A DNA stretch of 64,000 bases from Hybos culiciformis. Its lineage: Eukaryota; Arthropoda; Insecta; Diptera; Hybotidae. A program made the position numbers and the translations under genes. The notes beneath the pieces were generated by a model, which was given only the letters and a program-made list of their open reading frames with translations, did no database searches and was not told the DNA's origin. Shown piece after piece: positions 28,548 to 42,000 of the stretch (position 1 is the stretch's first letter; every line of letters starts with the position of its first letter). Location: contig OZ023273.1 in NCBI GenBank assembly GCA_964007475.1, forward strand, positions 8,141,234-8,205,233. Reading direction: 5' to 3'.

Positions 28548-29859
28548 AATGACTTTGACTCACTATCATTATGATTTTTGATAATAATGTTTTTCCTTTT
28601 TTTTCTAAATTTTAACAAGATTCTTATTTATTTTTGCTTTATTTTATGCGTATTTTTTTAAGCTAGGATTCTACAAAAAAAAAATTATTGTATGTCTATA
28701 CCATAGATTTAGTATAAATACATTACATATATCGCAAGAAAAACTATTTGTTGTTTTCAATTACATACTTCGAAAACAATTAAAATCCAATTTTGCCAAA
28801 GTTTTTCTTTTAAATAATGAAAAATGTATTTTATAATTTAATATAAATACACTCTAATTGAAGAAATATATTAAATAATATATAAATATTTATTTTGATA
28901 AAAAAAAAATTAAAATAATTTTTTTTAATCAACAAATTTTTAATTATCAGATATACGAAGTTAAATCCAATTATTAAATTCAATACTTTATATGGCAAAT
29001 CCAATTAATTTAATCCAGCATATTTTCAAATAGTTTTTTGTGTTTGACTTTTATTTTTGTAAAAAATCGATTCTTATTTGTTTGGTTTTTTAATTTAAAA
29101 TTTTATTTGAAATTTTATTTCGAATTTTTGCTCCGATTTACATCATTTTAATTTTCATTTAGATATTTTAACTAAGAACAGTGAGTCCTCGTTCATAAAA
29201 CAAAATAGATCAAATTTTAAAAAAGAATTACAAATTAATTATTTTTTACAATTTTGTTACAATTGAAGCACTTTTTTTAAAATTTAATCAATGTTTTTTT
29301 AAAGATTTTGTTTCTTATATATAGAATTAAATTTTGAAATTTTAACCTATTTTTATTGGAGTTGAATTGTTATTCGTTTGGCTTAGATATTTTTTGGCAG
29401 GAGACGAAATAGGATTGGATGCATATTTATGTTTAATTTTTATCAAATCAAATCATGATTTTTAAATTAATTAATTACAAATTATATATGGATGAAAATG
29501 CATTATTGATTTTTTTTTTACTTAATATCACATTACATGATAAACAATTTACCAGTGCTACATACATTAGTTTTAATTAAAGATTTCTAAGCGGAATAAA
29601 AATAATTTTGAGCATTATATAGTTTTTTAATTAATTTTCATTTGAAATAATTAATGTAATGATAATTATTCAAATATAAAATTAAATATTAAAATTTGAA
29701 ATTAACCATATACGATATGAACACATAAGGTTTACCTCAGTTAATGTTAATGCCAAGAAAAAAAAAACAAACAGTAAAGGAAATATTTAATTAACCAATC
29801 CGGCATTTACTTTATGGTATTAAATATGAATTTTATATGTTATCCGCGCAACTATTTAA

Positions 29860-29916
29860 CACTCAGAACAGACTTATCGACACTCAGATTAGACTTATCG
29901 ACAAACAGTGATTGAT
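29860..29916. promoter_or_regulatory. 21-bp tandem repeat with GATA motifs and an Exd/Hox-type site upstream of labial
   Basis: Two tandem 21-bp copies, CACTCAGA(AC/TT)AGACTTATCGA, span 29860-29880 and 29881-29901. They differ at two bases and each holds a CTTATC (reverse GATAAG) motif. Immediately after them is TGATTGAT (29909-29916), which fits the TGATNNAT consensus of Extradenticle/Hox1 heterodimers, followed by another GATAAG. The block lies about 1.3 kb upstream of the labial start codon. Regulatory function is inference. Confidence 0.35.
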
Positions 29917-32900
29917 AAGTACCTGGCAGTTGTTAATTTAAATTTATAATGTTTGTTCCCTTAATATTGAAAAAGAATCAGCTTTGTTATTGTAACGTTT
30001 TAGCATACCATTTTTAACGAACCTTTACTATAATCTACAATAAAAAACAAGCTTGATAAAGCAAGGTAAAGATCGCTAGCTCTTATATCTATAAGTCTTA
30101 TAGATTTAAGCACAACTTAAAAAAAAGAACTAGGTACTCATTATTCTAAGTGTCAACTATTTCAGGCAAATTATTATTTTTGAAAATATATGCTTGGAAG
30201 TCAATTTAACGAGATTTGTAACCTATAAAGACAAAAAATTCTAATATAAATCTAATATTGCGTTTTTGGTTTTAAGTTCTTCTAATCACAATAAGAAAAC
30301 ACATTCTAAGTCTGAGTACATGTATACGTCAATAATATACAATTAATTTACATATTATTCATAAATTCTTTCTTTTTCAAAAATATTTAATTACAGCTGC
30401 TTATTTGGCTTCGCTTATTATTAAATTTATTTTTTTCATTATAAATTAAGATTAAAATCTTTAAAATATGTACATGTTTGTACAACACAATATACATACA
30501 TAAATACATAATTATATTATTGAAATATTTTTATTCCAAATTTATTTTCGATTATATTTTTTTTTATTCTATAAAAACACAACTCGCACCGGTTTTTTAT
30601 TATTATTATTATTATGTATTTTAACTTCTTTTTTATTACTATTATTTCAAAGTGCGACGGAATAACAAATTAGGTACACGTAGCGTTTAAAAATTTTAGA
30701 TGTGACCTTCAATGAAATCAAACGAAAACTGTTTAAAACAGAAACAAAAATATCTTTCATTGCCGCCCATAATAATTTTTATATATAATATTATGTTCTT
30801 TAATACTCCGTTTATGTTTATATGTTGTATTGCGAGTATACCAAACGAAGAAAAAAAAACTAATCCAATATGGCTTATTTTTTTCACAATACATAAAAAA
30901 AAATAACCAATGAAGTTGGTTTTTTTTTTTCAATATTGGTACCATAGTAACCAATCATGTTATATCTTAATAAAAAGACAAGAAAAAGTTATTACCGTCA
31001 TTTTCATTCTTAATTTTTTTGAGGGATATTTCTATTTCACTTACGATAAAATTATACGAAATACGTAAATTTTCCAATAAATAAAAAAAAAAATATAATT
31101 ATTAAAATTTATGTTGAGCTGGAATGGGACATCGTACTGGCTGATAAACTCTTAATTAATATAAGTTAAAAAACATTTTGTAAAAAATATATTATGGACA
31201 GTTGGACAGCTTTAGAATTTGAAGAACTGATATGTAATGGAGCCATTAAATATTTATTTTCCAAGAGTTTCAAGAGTTTAAGAATTCTTAGTGATCTAAA
31301 AATTTAAATTTCTTTCTTTCGGTGTTCTTGCCAGTATTCTTTAATTTTATTGGGATGAAATAAATTGTCATAAAAAAGAGGCACATAGTCCGAAATAAAG
31401 ATGGTACATGGACCATTTTCATTAAAATTATAATTACTTTAAAATTAATAAGTGGCTATTCTGACCTTTTTCTCCTATATTAAAAAAAAACTTGGATATA
31501 ATAGAAAGTAATATATATATATATAACATAATAACTTTTGCCGCATATCATATTCTGTTAAACTCAACAATTATGAAAAAGTTTGTATTAAAGGTTTATT
31601 TTTCGAAGGGTTTTGATTAAATTTTGTCCCATATGAAAACGATTTGTATCAAATACTCTCTCGCTATGAAATTTTGTACATATACTAATATTATATTAGT
31701 ATATAGATATTGCAAATACAATATATTGACATAATATGCTTTATAATGTAATTAAATATTTTTTTTTTAACATTTTTGATAAAAACATAAAATGTTAAGG
31801 TTAAGAAGAAACATTCAAATTATAAGCACCCAGATCTCAGATAAAGAAATCTTGACTAGGAGACGCATTATATCTGTAACTATTCTTTGCAAATATTAAA
31901 AAAAAAAAAATTTTGTTGAAGCATATGGTTTTTGAATATTTTTTGGTCGACAAATTATACAGCCTTTAATAAGTTTTAATTTGTTCTTATTCACATAAGA
32001 TTAAACCTATTTAAAGAGAAAAAACATGATTGAAGTTTCAGAATTTTTAATTTTTCAATAAAAATTAATCGAAATATATACATTTATTTACATAAATACA
32101 TTATGAATCTAAATACTAATACTAATTGTTCATTATAAAGATTGAGAATACCAAAAGTGTTATGTTATAAGCCGATGTTAAGATTATTAATAATTGCAAT
32201 TGATGATGAACATGTCGTAACGTAATAGTCCATTATCAAAACTATCCGTATATGTTTCCATATTTTATTGCGTAATAATTTAATATTACAACGTTGATTT
32301 TGTTATACAAATTTAATATCGTAACTTTTGTAAAGTGATTGTAATCTTTTATGTTTCATGAAGTATTTACAATATAATTATAATAGACAGACCAACAATT
32401 TTTGTTAGGAGTTTTAAATAAATATACATTGAACAAGTAGGCATGCTATCAAAAATGTTATTTATTTTGTTTTAATAATTAGCATTAAAAAAGCATGCAA
32501 AAGCATAAGTAAAAAATGGATTAACTTAAATTTGAACAATTTGTTACTTTATTTACATTTTACAATATGATACTGTAATGTAACGTACATACAACATATT
32601 TCAATGATAAAGATTTTTATAGATTTTAGATTTAAATATTCTTTATTTTCTGCAAACCTCTTTACAATTACAAATGTTAAATTATACTAAATAAATGCTT
32701 ATAACAAATATATCTATTCTACGTATTTAATGTAATTATATTAGCTTTCCTACCTTAAGCAATAGGCAATGAGTATTTATCTTTTTTATATTTTTATTTT
32801 ATTTCTATATTTAATTTTTATTTTTTACTACCGATTGTTTGTTATTGGAGTTAAAAAATTAATAGTTGTCGAAAATGAATATAGTACATACATATTTTAC

Positions 32901-35900
32901 CAATTCACTTAATAATTTTAAATTTATATTTAAAGTTTATTGAAATATTTGTCTGGATTTTAGTCTGAATTTAATACTAAAATTAATTTTAAACTCGGTC
33001 CCAATATAATGTACATTAGATGGTTCACAAAAATTTCTTGCCGCCTTCATTTTTTGTTAACATGTCAAGGCTCGAATAACTCGTTTATACTTTTTTTAGA
33101 AGTCCCTAAAGGTGAAGTTTAAAAATTTTTCCCATATTTTACTTAGTTTAGGTTAGGACACCATATCTCCTCAAAATTTATTAAGTTTCTAAATGAAGAA
33201 AAATTATATGCATATATTTTTTCACTTTCTGTGATTGTCTCTAAGGATTGGGACTGAGGACTAAAAAATATTTTAAATGCAACTGTGAAACGGGCTTTAT
33301 ATCAAGTACTCTTGCTCTACATTTTTAACTTTGACGCCATCATATATGTATTTATACATTACCATAACCAAATGGGGATTAGAATAGTATTCAGTATAGA
33401 TTGTTTTAACGTTTTAACAAGTAACGTATGATGATATATAAAAGGTACTAGGAAAACTAACTATTATATATAGAAATATATTGAAAAAAAAATCTTCTAA
33501 AGGGATAGTGGGTATGGAAAATTCAACCAAATAAAGCAACAATCCAACAATATAACTCATTTCTTTTAATTATAAACTCAATTGAAATTTTCGAAATACT
33601 GTATGTCTAAAATTCTTAGAAAAATAAATAAAAGTTTAATAATTCCTCAATTTCATTTAATTGAAATATTTCCATTTCTATATCGGCTACATTGAAATAA
33701 AAAAAATATATATAAATTCTTAAGTACACATTTTCAAATATTATATACTTTAATAAAATTTTTCTAATGTCAATCATGTTAAAAAAAAAAAAAAATTGGA
33801 TACTTTTAATTAGGGTGCATTAAATTGAGCTCCCGCTGTATAACAAAAATTGTTGCTACTTTTATGTTACTTCAAACATTTTCTTAAAAAAATCATAAAG
33901 AATGTAATTTGTAATAATGAATGTCCGAAGGGTTAGAATAAAATTTCAAATGTTTAGTACTGTAAGCGTATAAAACAAAAATAGAAAACAATGTTAATCT
34001 GTGTAGAGAGGATTTTAATTTAAATGGATTATAAGACTTTATTTTATACCCTTATATTTGAGATTCAGATATTAAATACATAAAAAAAAATCGTACATCA
34101 TTCTTGATCAATGATGAAAGGATATGTCAATTGATGTAGAACGTATAACTAAAATGTTACTATATATATGAATAATCTATGATATACAATAATTCTTTAA
34201 TTATAAAAATTATAAATGAAGAGGAATCGAATACATATACGTCGTGTATTGCGTTGTATCGTATTTTTCCCCGGAAACTCCTATTATAAATACGATTTTT
34301 TTGCAACGGTGTATAAATCATTTACATCTCAAATCGATTAAATTTATGATACTATCGTATTGGTATTACATTATTTGAAATTTTTATCGTAGGTAATTAA
34401 TTCAATAAAAAAATATGTTTTCACTTAAAAAAAAAACGAAAGTTTAGTGTGAGATTCTACACATACTCGTGTCAAATTTTACTTATTTCCTAAAGACTTT
34501 AAAAAAGCATCAAAAATTAAAAAGCTTTCAATATCTATGAATAATCGTAAGTATATGCATAATTTTTATGTATATTTACATAAAATAATTAAATACTTCA
34601 TTTCTCCATATATATGAAAGTTTTCTTCTTGTACCTATCCCAGCATTTAATTATCATCAAATAGTTCAACCTATAGCTTCACTTTATTATTTTAAAATAA
34701 ATTTTTTGTAATTTTTGTAATTGTAACATTTACTCAATTTTCTAAGCTTATAAGTTATAACACTTTTTGAAACATTTTAAAAATAATTTTTGAAAATATT
34801 TTCAAGATTTTTAAACCATTGAGACTAATATAATAAGTATAAGATACATTATGATCTTAATGAGAGCTTCTTATGTTGGCAAAGCTCTTGAACACTCCTA
34901 TACATAAACGACTAAGAATTTACTATAAAAAATACTATTCTTGGTTTCACACACATTTTTTGGGTGTGGATTCAATCAAATAAAAAAAAGAAGAGTCACA
35001 TGTACTAAAATCAAACAAAAATCAAAAATTTGCATTATGATTATGACAATGACATAAAATCATATGTATATGAAAAATACAAATTTTGTTTTGATTCTCT
35101 TTATTTTGAATGAATAAAAAGAAAAAGAAAACAAAATAAAATATACCATGAGTCAAATATAATTCGGATCAGGTGAGTTCTTATCGCTTTTAAAATTATC
35201 TTAAAAAAAAAGTTGATTTATAAATAAGTTTTCAGATGAAAAAAAAAAACATACATATATATTTTTTCTTTGTCTCTATATATGAATATGAATTGTAAAA
35301 TATAATGTTTGAAAAAAAAAAACTTAATATTGTTAGCGCCTAATTAGTGTCTTGTCATTTTACATTAAGACGAGACAATCATTTCTTTGAATATATTTTT
35401 TGTCATATTGTTATTTTTATTGTTAACAACTGGGTAATATGACCTTATAGTTGAGTTTTTTACTACACATAATTATACAATCATTTTGCCTTTTACAAGA
35501 GTGTTTGAGCAACAGATCCTAAACAACATTATTGGTACAATATTTTGAAAACTTATTATTCAACAAAGCTTCTTTCCAAACAAACCTGTTTTTTTTTTTA
35601 ATTTTACGCGTTAAAAACCTACTATAAGATCAATAAAGATAAGTTTAAATTGATTGACAGTCACTATGGGAATTAAAGCATATATATATAATATCTTCAA
35701 TACAATAGTAGAAAGTTGTCCCAGTTCGAAAAAATTAAATAAATTCTTATAAAGCATTCGTTGATCTGAAAACTAAATAATTATACAGAAAGCGACTTAT
35801 CGAAAAATTGTTTACTTTTGTAAAAAAGATACCTCTACGATCTTTAATTTATTTTTTTATAAGAAAAGCAATGACGATTAGAGCTTGTAGATTTTGTGAC

Positions 35901-36960
35901 CAAGATTTCTATCAAATTAGATAAAATAAAAATTTTAAACACTCAATTTTTATAAAGCGGATTATGATCACTCCTTACGGAAAACAAACGGCTGACAGGG
36001 CATGCAGATAGAACTAGAGTAATTATTAAAATCATACACATATTATTATTCAATAATTATATTAATACAATAATTAAAATTAAAATTAAATTAAAAAAAA
36101 ATCAATAAGAACAAAATAAATTAAATTATGCAATTATCAAAAAAAATTTATAATTTTTTTTTATTTTCAGTGTACTGTGCAATCTACTATTCATAATAAA
36201 GATATTATTCCAATGATAATAATAAAGATATTAACAGCAATTTGTTCTAATTTTATCGAATTGTAATAGATGATGAAAATCTCCATAATTTAAAAACCTG
36301 TCATTATATTCTTCTAGCGCATGATGTTCTGAGTATTAAAAAACACATAGAGATAGCATTTTGAATTTCGGAGCGCTGATTGGCAAAAATTGTAAAAAAT
36401 AATTCTTTTTTGTTTGGCAATATTTAAAATAAAATTTTCCTGAAGTTTTCAAAATTTGAATTGCAACTTTGGTTTGCCAAAGTGCGCGGAAAATAGTGTG
36501 GCGCTGCTAATCAAATTTCTTGATTTTTCTCCTTTTCTAAGAGGAGATTTCATACCAACTACAACTTATTCCACGAAAATCCCTTGTCCTCATAGCTTTT
36601 AATTTATGATGAAAATATTTCATGTAAACTCAATAGTCTTTAAAATTAGGATCAAACTTTCTGAGAAATACACCTGAAATAGCCAAGATGAAAACTTTTT
36701 GTCTTTAATTTGGGTAAATATTAGACCTCGAAAAAATGGAAAAACCGTCGTCAGTTTGATAAATTTGATAAATTATTATATTAAATCGTCAAAAAATGCG
36801 CAGCAAATGAATTCTACCAAAATAATTATTTAATTTTTCCTGAGAAAATACACTAAATTGCAAAGCTATATCAAAAACAGTATTTCTGGAATATAATGTT
36901 TAACCAAATATTGCAAGTTGAGATTTTGAAAATTTTATGTTGAGAGTAGAAATAGAATTA

Positions 36961-37389
36961 TGGCTCGTTCACAGCTAATACCGCAAAGCAATTAAGAGCT
37001 ACCGTATAAAAACCGTTTTTCTATGCGTTATTTCTTATTTATTTTAAATAAAAATTATAAAAAACGCAAGATATTAATTTTATTGATTTTTTGTAAAAAG
37101 AATTTCTTAAAATTATTTCATAATTAATTAGAAAACTGAATTTATTTTTTTTTGCTCCTGAAAGAATTGACTACATCACAAAATAATTTTTTTGTTTCTT
37201 TTTCACTGCGTTTCTTTTGCATCGAAATTTGGTTTTGCGGCATTTTTCTGTCACAATCATATTATAAAAAAAAGCAAAAGCAGTTGTTTGCAGTTGATTT
37301 TTTTTGCTTTCAGGTAAAATTAGCTGTGAACAGGTTACCGAAACATTCCTTCAAAAATTGCTTTGCGGTATTAGCTGTGATCGAGCCAT
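36961..37389. mobile_element. Inverted-repeat MITE upstream of labial
   Basis: The left end is TGGCTCGTTCACAGCTAATA continuing CCGCAAAGCAATT. The right end is the reverse complement with one difference (AATTGCTTTGCGGTATTAGCTGTGATCGAGCCA). The terminal repeats are about 33 bp and the element about 430 bp. An extra, partial copy of the TAGCTGTGA motif lies inside the right arm. No clear target duplication and no transposase frame. Confidence 0.7.
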
Positions 37390-38074
37390 CAGTTTGGTAA
37401 TCTTACTGAAATCATTAATTTCATTTTGGGCGAGGAATAAAAAGAAATGATATAGCTATCTTTTTCTTCAACACATATATGTTTAACATCTATTTATGAT
37501 ATTACAATTTTAACTATTTTGTAAGAAAGACGAATATTGGTAGATAAGGCACAAAATCAAAGATCAAGCTTCCGGGGCTGATGATGCCCTCTTCTGTTTT
37601 TAAAATACTTTATATTAAATTGGTCGCGTTGGATTGATTGTCCGGGAATTTAAGAAATGAAAATTGATCCGTCATCCGAATCATCCGATCAAGATGAAAT
37701 AAGTCCTCTTAGAATTCTGAAAAAACTCATTCTTCGTTCCGACTAAGTTTTTTTATTGTCACGATGTGAAATGTCCTAAAAAGTGAGAGAAATTTCCATT
37801 ATTACACAATTCCCTTTATCACATAAAACTTTTATTTCAATTTTTTTCTCCCTTCAATATTTCAAAAATTGAGGTTTGGGATTACAAAAAAAAAAATGGT
37901 CTTTTGTAAAAAATAAAATTTATATAATGGTAAAAGATAAAAAGCTGTAAGAATGATAGTTCGGTCTTCTTTTGAAATAACTAAAAATGTATGTACATAA
38001 TCAAAAATAAATAAATAAGAATTCCTATACCATTAATAAAGTACTTTACTTGTAGTTCCCTTAAATTTAAAAAA

Positions 38075-39034
38075 ACATATAGGGGAGAGGCTTGCAGGTT
38101 GCCACCCCATTGCTTTTTTTATCATAACTCGTCAAAAAATTAACGTATTGTACATATAGTATATACGTTGGAAAGAGGAAGTACAAAGCTACAATCCTGG
38201 GCTAGAAATCATTTGAAATCTCAAAAAATAAAAATTATATAGCAAATTTTCAAAAGTATCTAAAATTGAACTCTTCAAATTTGGGCTTGCAGTGCCACCC
38301 TTTGGAAAATTGCTGAAAATGTTGAAAAACTGAAACTGAAAAATGTCTCATTTAGAAATGTATTCAAATTTATTGAATTTTACTTACACACAGTGGCTGT
38401 AAACTTAAAGAAATTACTGAAAATTGACATAAAAAATAAAATTACAATATGGTATGGAATCATTCCAAATCTTCATCGGAATCACAATTCGAGCAAGTTT
38501 AATTACTGAAACAGATTTCGCGTGAACGGCTCCTTTTCATTCGTGGCACATGATAGATTTGTGTCTACTTCCGGCATTTTACTCAAACAAATCATACCGT
38601 CATCAGCGCTTTCATCAAGGTGGCAACCTGCAAGCCAATAAAGGTGGCAACCTGCATTCTGACGCAATTTTGTATAATCAATTTAAAAAATTTCCAATTC
38701 ATAATATATTTTTAATTCTGTTTGGAATATGTTAATTGAATGAAAAAGCAACACAACTCAAATATTTATATTGAATTGCTAATAAAAAAGTTCACTTTAC
38801 GAGCACAGGACAAAAACACAATTTTCAATTTTTAAAGTTTTTGAAAATAATAATTCACACTTTGCTCAGTAAACAATGTGTTATTGCGTCTGTCAGCTCC
38901 AGAAGTAGATTAAAAGTGACAACTGTTCTTTTGACGTCGATGTCACTTGGAGTTTAGTTTGTGAGACTGCTAGAATATACATCAGTGGTGGAACCTGCAA
39001 GCAGTGGCAACCTGCAAGCCTCTTCCCTACATAT
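38075..39034. mobile_element. 0.95 kb inverted-repeat element with internal GTGGCAACCTGCAAGC copies
   Basis: The element is 38081-39028. The left end is AGGGGAGAGGCTTGCAGGTT followed by GCCA, and the right end reads TGGCAACCTGCAAGCCTCTTCCCT, its reverse complement with one change. It is flanked on both sides by ACATAT, a 6-bp target duplication. The GGCAACCTGCAAGC word or close variants recur inside (near 38285, 38620, 38643 and 38988), on both strands. No transposase was found. Confidence 0.7.
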
Positions 39035-42000
39035 AAATCGTTTGAAACTCATTCCTCTAATAAGATATATATGTCCCATTGTAAACTTTTAGATCAAGTA
39101 AATTATTGGCTCGTTGGTATAATGCTTAAATTTGTTCTGTCCCCGTTTCAGGCTAAAAATTTCACCTGTTTATTCAAAGAAAAATGTGAACAGATCTATA
39201 CAATTTTTTTTGCCAGTTGTCCGTAGGTTTTATGAAAATGTACAGTGTAATCTACATACGTACATTGCACAGATAACATAATTATGTATGTATGATTTAT
39301 GATATCTAATAATGTTTAAAATAAAAAAAAACATTTTTTTTGTACATATTTTATTAGTATCTAGAACTAGATTATTTTTTATAATCCCAAAGGAATGCAT
39401 GAAAATGCAACAAATTTTTTGGTTAATTTTGAAATTTATTGAGTGAGAGCATTCTAATAAGAGGTTCTGGTTTTTATATCTTTTTGTACAGAATGTAGTG
39501 TAGTATATTGAATGTTTTAAAAGATGGAAGCCATATTCGCAGTGAGTTTTTTTTTACTTTTTTTTTGTTATAAATATATGTATATAATGTAGTTCAATTT
39601 TTATTTTTGCCATAGCCATATTTTCTTTTGTTAGCAGAAGTGAAACTAATTACATTTCACACAGAATCCATTTTTATACATGTAACTACATATAAATGAA
39701 AAGAATATATTTTTTTGTTAGTTTATAAAAGTCCCTATTTTCTATCTACCTAATATATATCTACATAAATTAAATTGTATATACGTAAAATTGTACATAT
39801 ATATTTCATTTTAGTTATAATATATTATATATATATTTTTTTTTTATATTGATTGGTCTTTTGTTATATTTAAAATTCAATCGATTATGTGGAAAATAGA
39901 TTAGTTTCAGCTTCAATTCTAAAATATCATCAGTATTATAATTTTCGCGCTTGATAAAATAATTTTATGCTGGCCTTAGGTAATTTATCTGTGTAGTAGG
40001 TATATATAGCAAGATAAAAGATATTAGATATTACATTCTAACGTTATATACATTAAAGATTAAACTATAATTCTAATTGATTCAGATTACTTAATTCGTT
40101 TATTTTGAAAGTGAAATGTTATACTAACGCTAAGGTACGAAAAGAGAAAAGAAAGTAAATTCTTACTAATGCTAAATAATTTTCAAACTTAAGAAGAAAT
40201 ATTATACGTATATGTTTATCTCATTTTCCTACTATTCTGTCAGCCAATTTTCAGTTACATTAAAATTTTCTATTTTATTATATATAATAAGTATAGATTA
40301 CTTTCTCCTTTATTTTTTTTTTATTCTGTTTACTGCATATTTAATCCTATGCACACATGTATGTACAAATTAATGTTTTTCAAAACATAAAAACTTACTT
40401 TATGAATGGAAAAATCAATGAAAATAAAACGCGTTTGCCGATTTTTTTTTTGTTTTTTTTTTTTTCAAAGAAATTACAACATAAATAAATAAATGGAAAA
40501 TATCTATGTACATTATACATACGTTGATTATATACATGTTATATCTATATTCACATTAATTCGGATACATATTATATATTATGTATGTATATTTGTATCA
40601 TATATACATATATTATTTTTTTAATCAGAATCTCTTCTCCTTTCAATAAGAAAACATTTTGTTTATTGAGCATAATAAGAAATGGCAATCACCTACCAAA
40701 TTTTGTGAAAGCATGTCAGTTTTCAGTTAAATAAAAAAAAAAAGGAAAAAAAAAGAAAGAAATAAACATTTCTATTTGCGCACAATGTTATTTTTTTGAT
40801 AAAGACATAAAAAAAAATTTAAATTATTATGTATTTTAAAAATCTGTGTACACTATACACAATTTTTTGAATTAAAAATTAGAGTGATTTATTTCATTTT
40901 TTTTAAATTTTATGAAATTATTATAATTATCTTCACTTCGTTTCCAACAGTTTTAGTCATACTGTAAATCAGACAGAGCACCAGAGGTATCAATAAAGAA
41001 GTCGATCCATTCCCGCAAATTAACATAATATATATAAAATTTTGTCCGCCGCTATTCTCGAATATGTATTAGGCTTTACGAAAAATGAAATTTGTTATTA
41101 ACTTAGAGTCTTAGTCTATACATGCAATTATGCATGAAAGATTCTACTGCAGCAGTGTTTTTTTTTTGAGTCTCTACTGCTTTATGAAAATTGAAAACGA
41201 CTGCATTCCCAAATACGCAATTCAGTTCGAAATTTAGCATGCCGTACCTCGGCGAAAAAAAAACAAGATTCTACAATTTCGTATCGGCACATAGTATCTA
41301 ATATTAAACGAAAGGGTGTATAAAATCTCTAATACCATCATCTCGGATATGCATCTCAGGTACGGGTGTCTTGCATTTAATAGTATTCTCGTCTAAAAGG
41401 AGCTTAATTATTAAGAAATTGAAAGAAAATTATTTATGACCTAGACGGCGTTAATCGATGAATACAAAACTGTGAAAAATTAATTTAATTCATCTCTTTA
41501 GACGTTTCCTTTCTTTTGATAATATTGATCAAAATATAATAAATAATTTGCATATAAATAGTTCGTTAGGTATATTGTATATACACATATAGATGGGACA
41601 TAGGTACAAAAGTTCCAAAAATAAAAATAAAACAATAGTGCGGTAATTTTATAAATGAACTTTAACCATTAGATTTTTGTTCTTGGTTTGTTTTGAATGC
41701 TGAGTATATGTACAATAAGTATTTTTTTTGATATGCCCTAATAGATAACATATGCCATTTCATTCATATGAAATTTATGAAATTTTTTTTAATAGTAAAA
41801 TTATGGTAAAATTTATTGAATATTTAATTTTTTAAGGTGTTTCGCTTACATTTATTAAAAAAAGTATTCATACCAATACATACCTGCATTACATGCGTTA
41901 CATATGAACAGAATCACTAAAAACAAAATTATCTCTCTGAGATGTTTTTTTTAATTTTTTGTAAACTAAAAAAACAACATAGAAAAAGTTTAGAATGTTA

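Noticed and set aside
39105..39170. tRNA-like head (TGGCTCGTTGGTATAATGC)
   Set aside because: It resembles an A box, but the anticodon arm and a proper B box (GGTTCGANTCC) do not follow at tRNA spacing and the acceptor stem does not pair. At most a SINE remnant.
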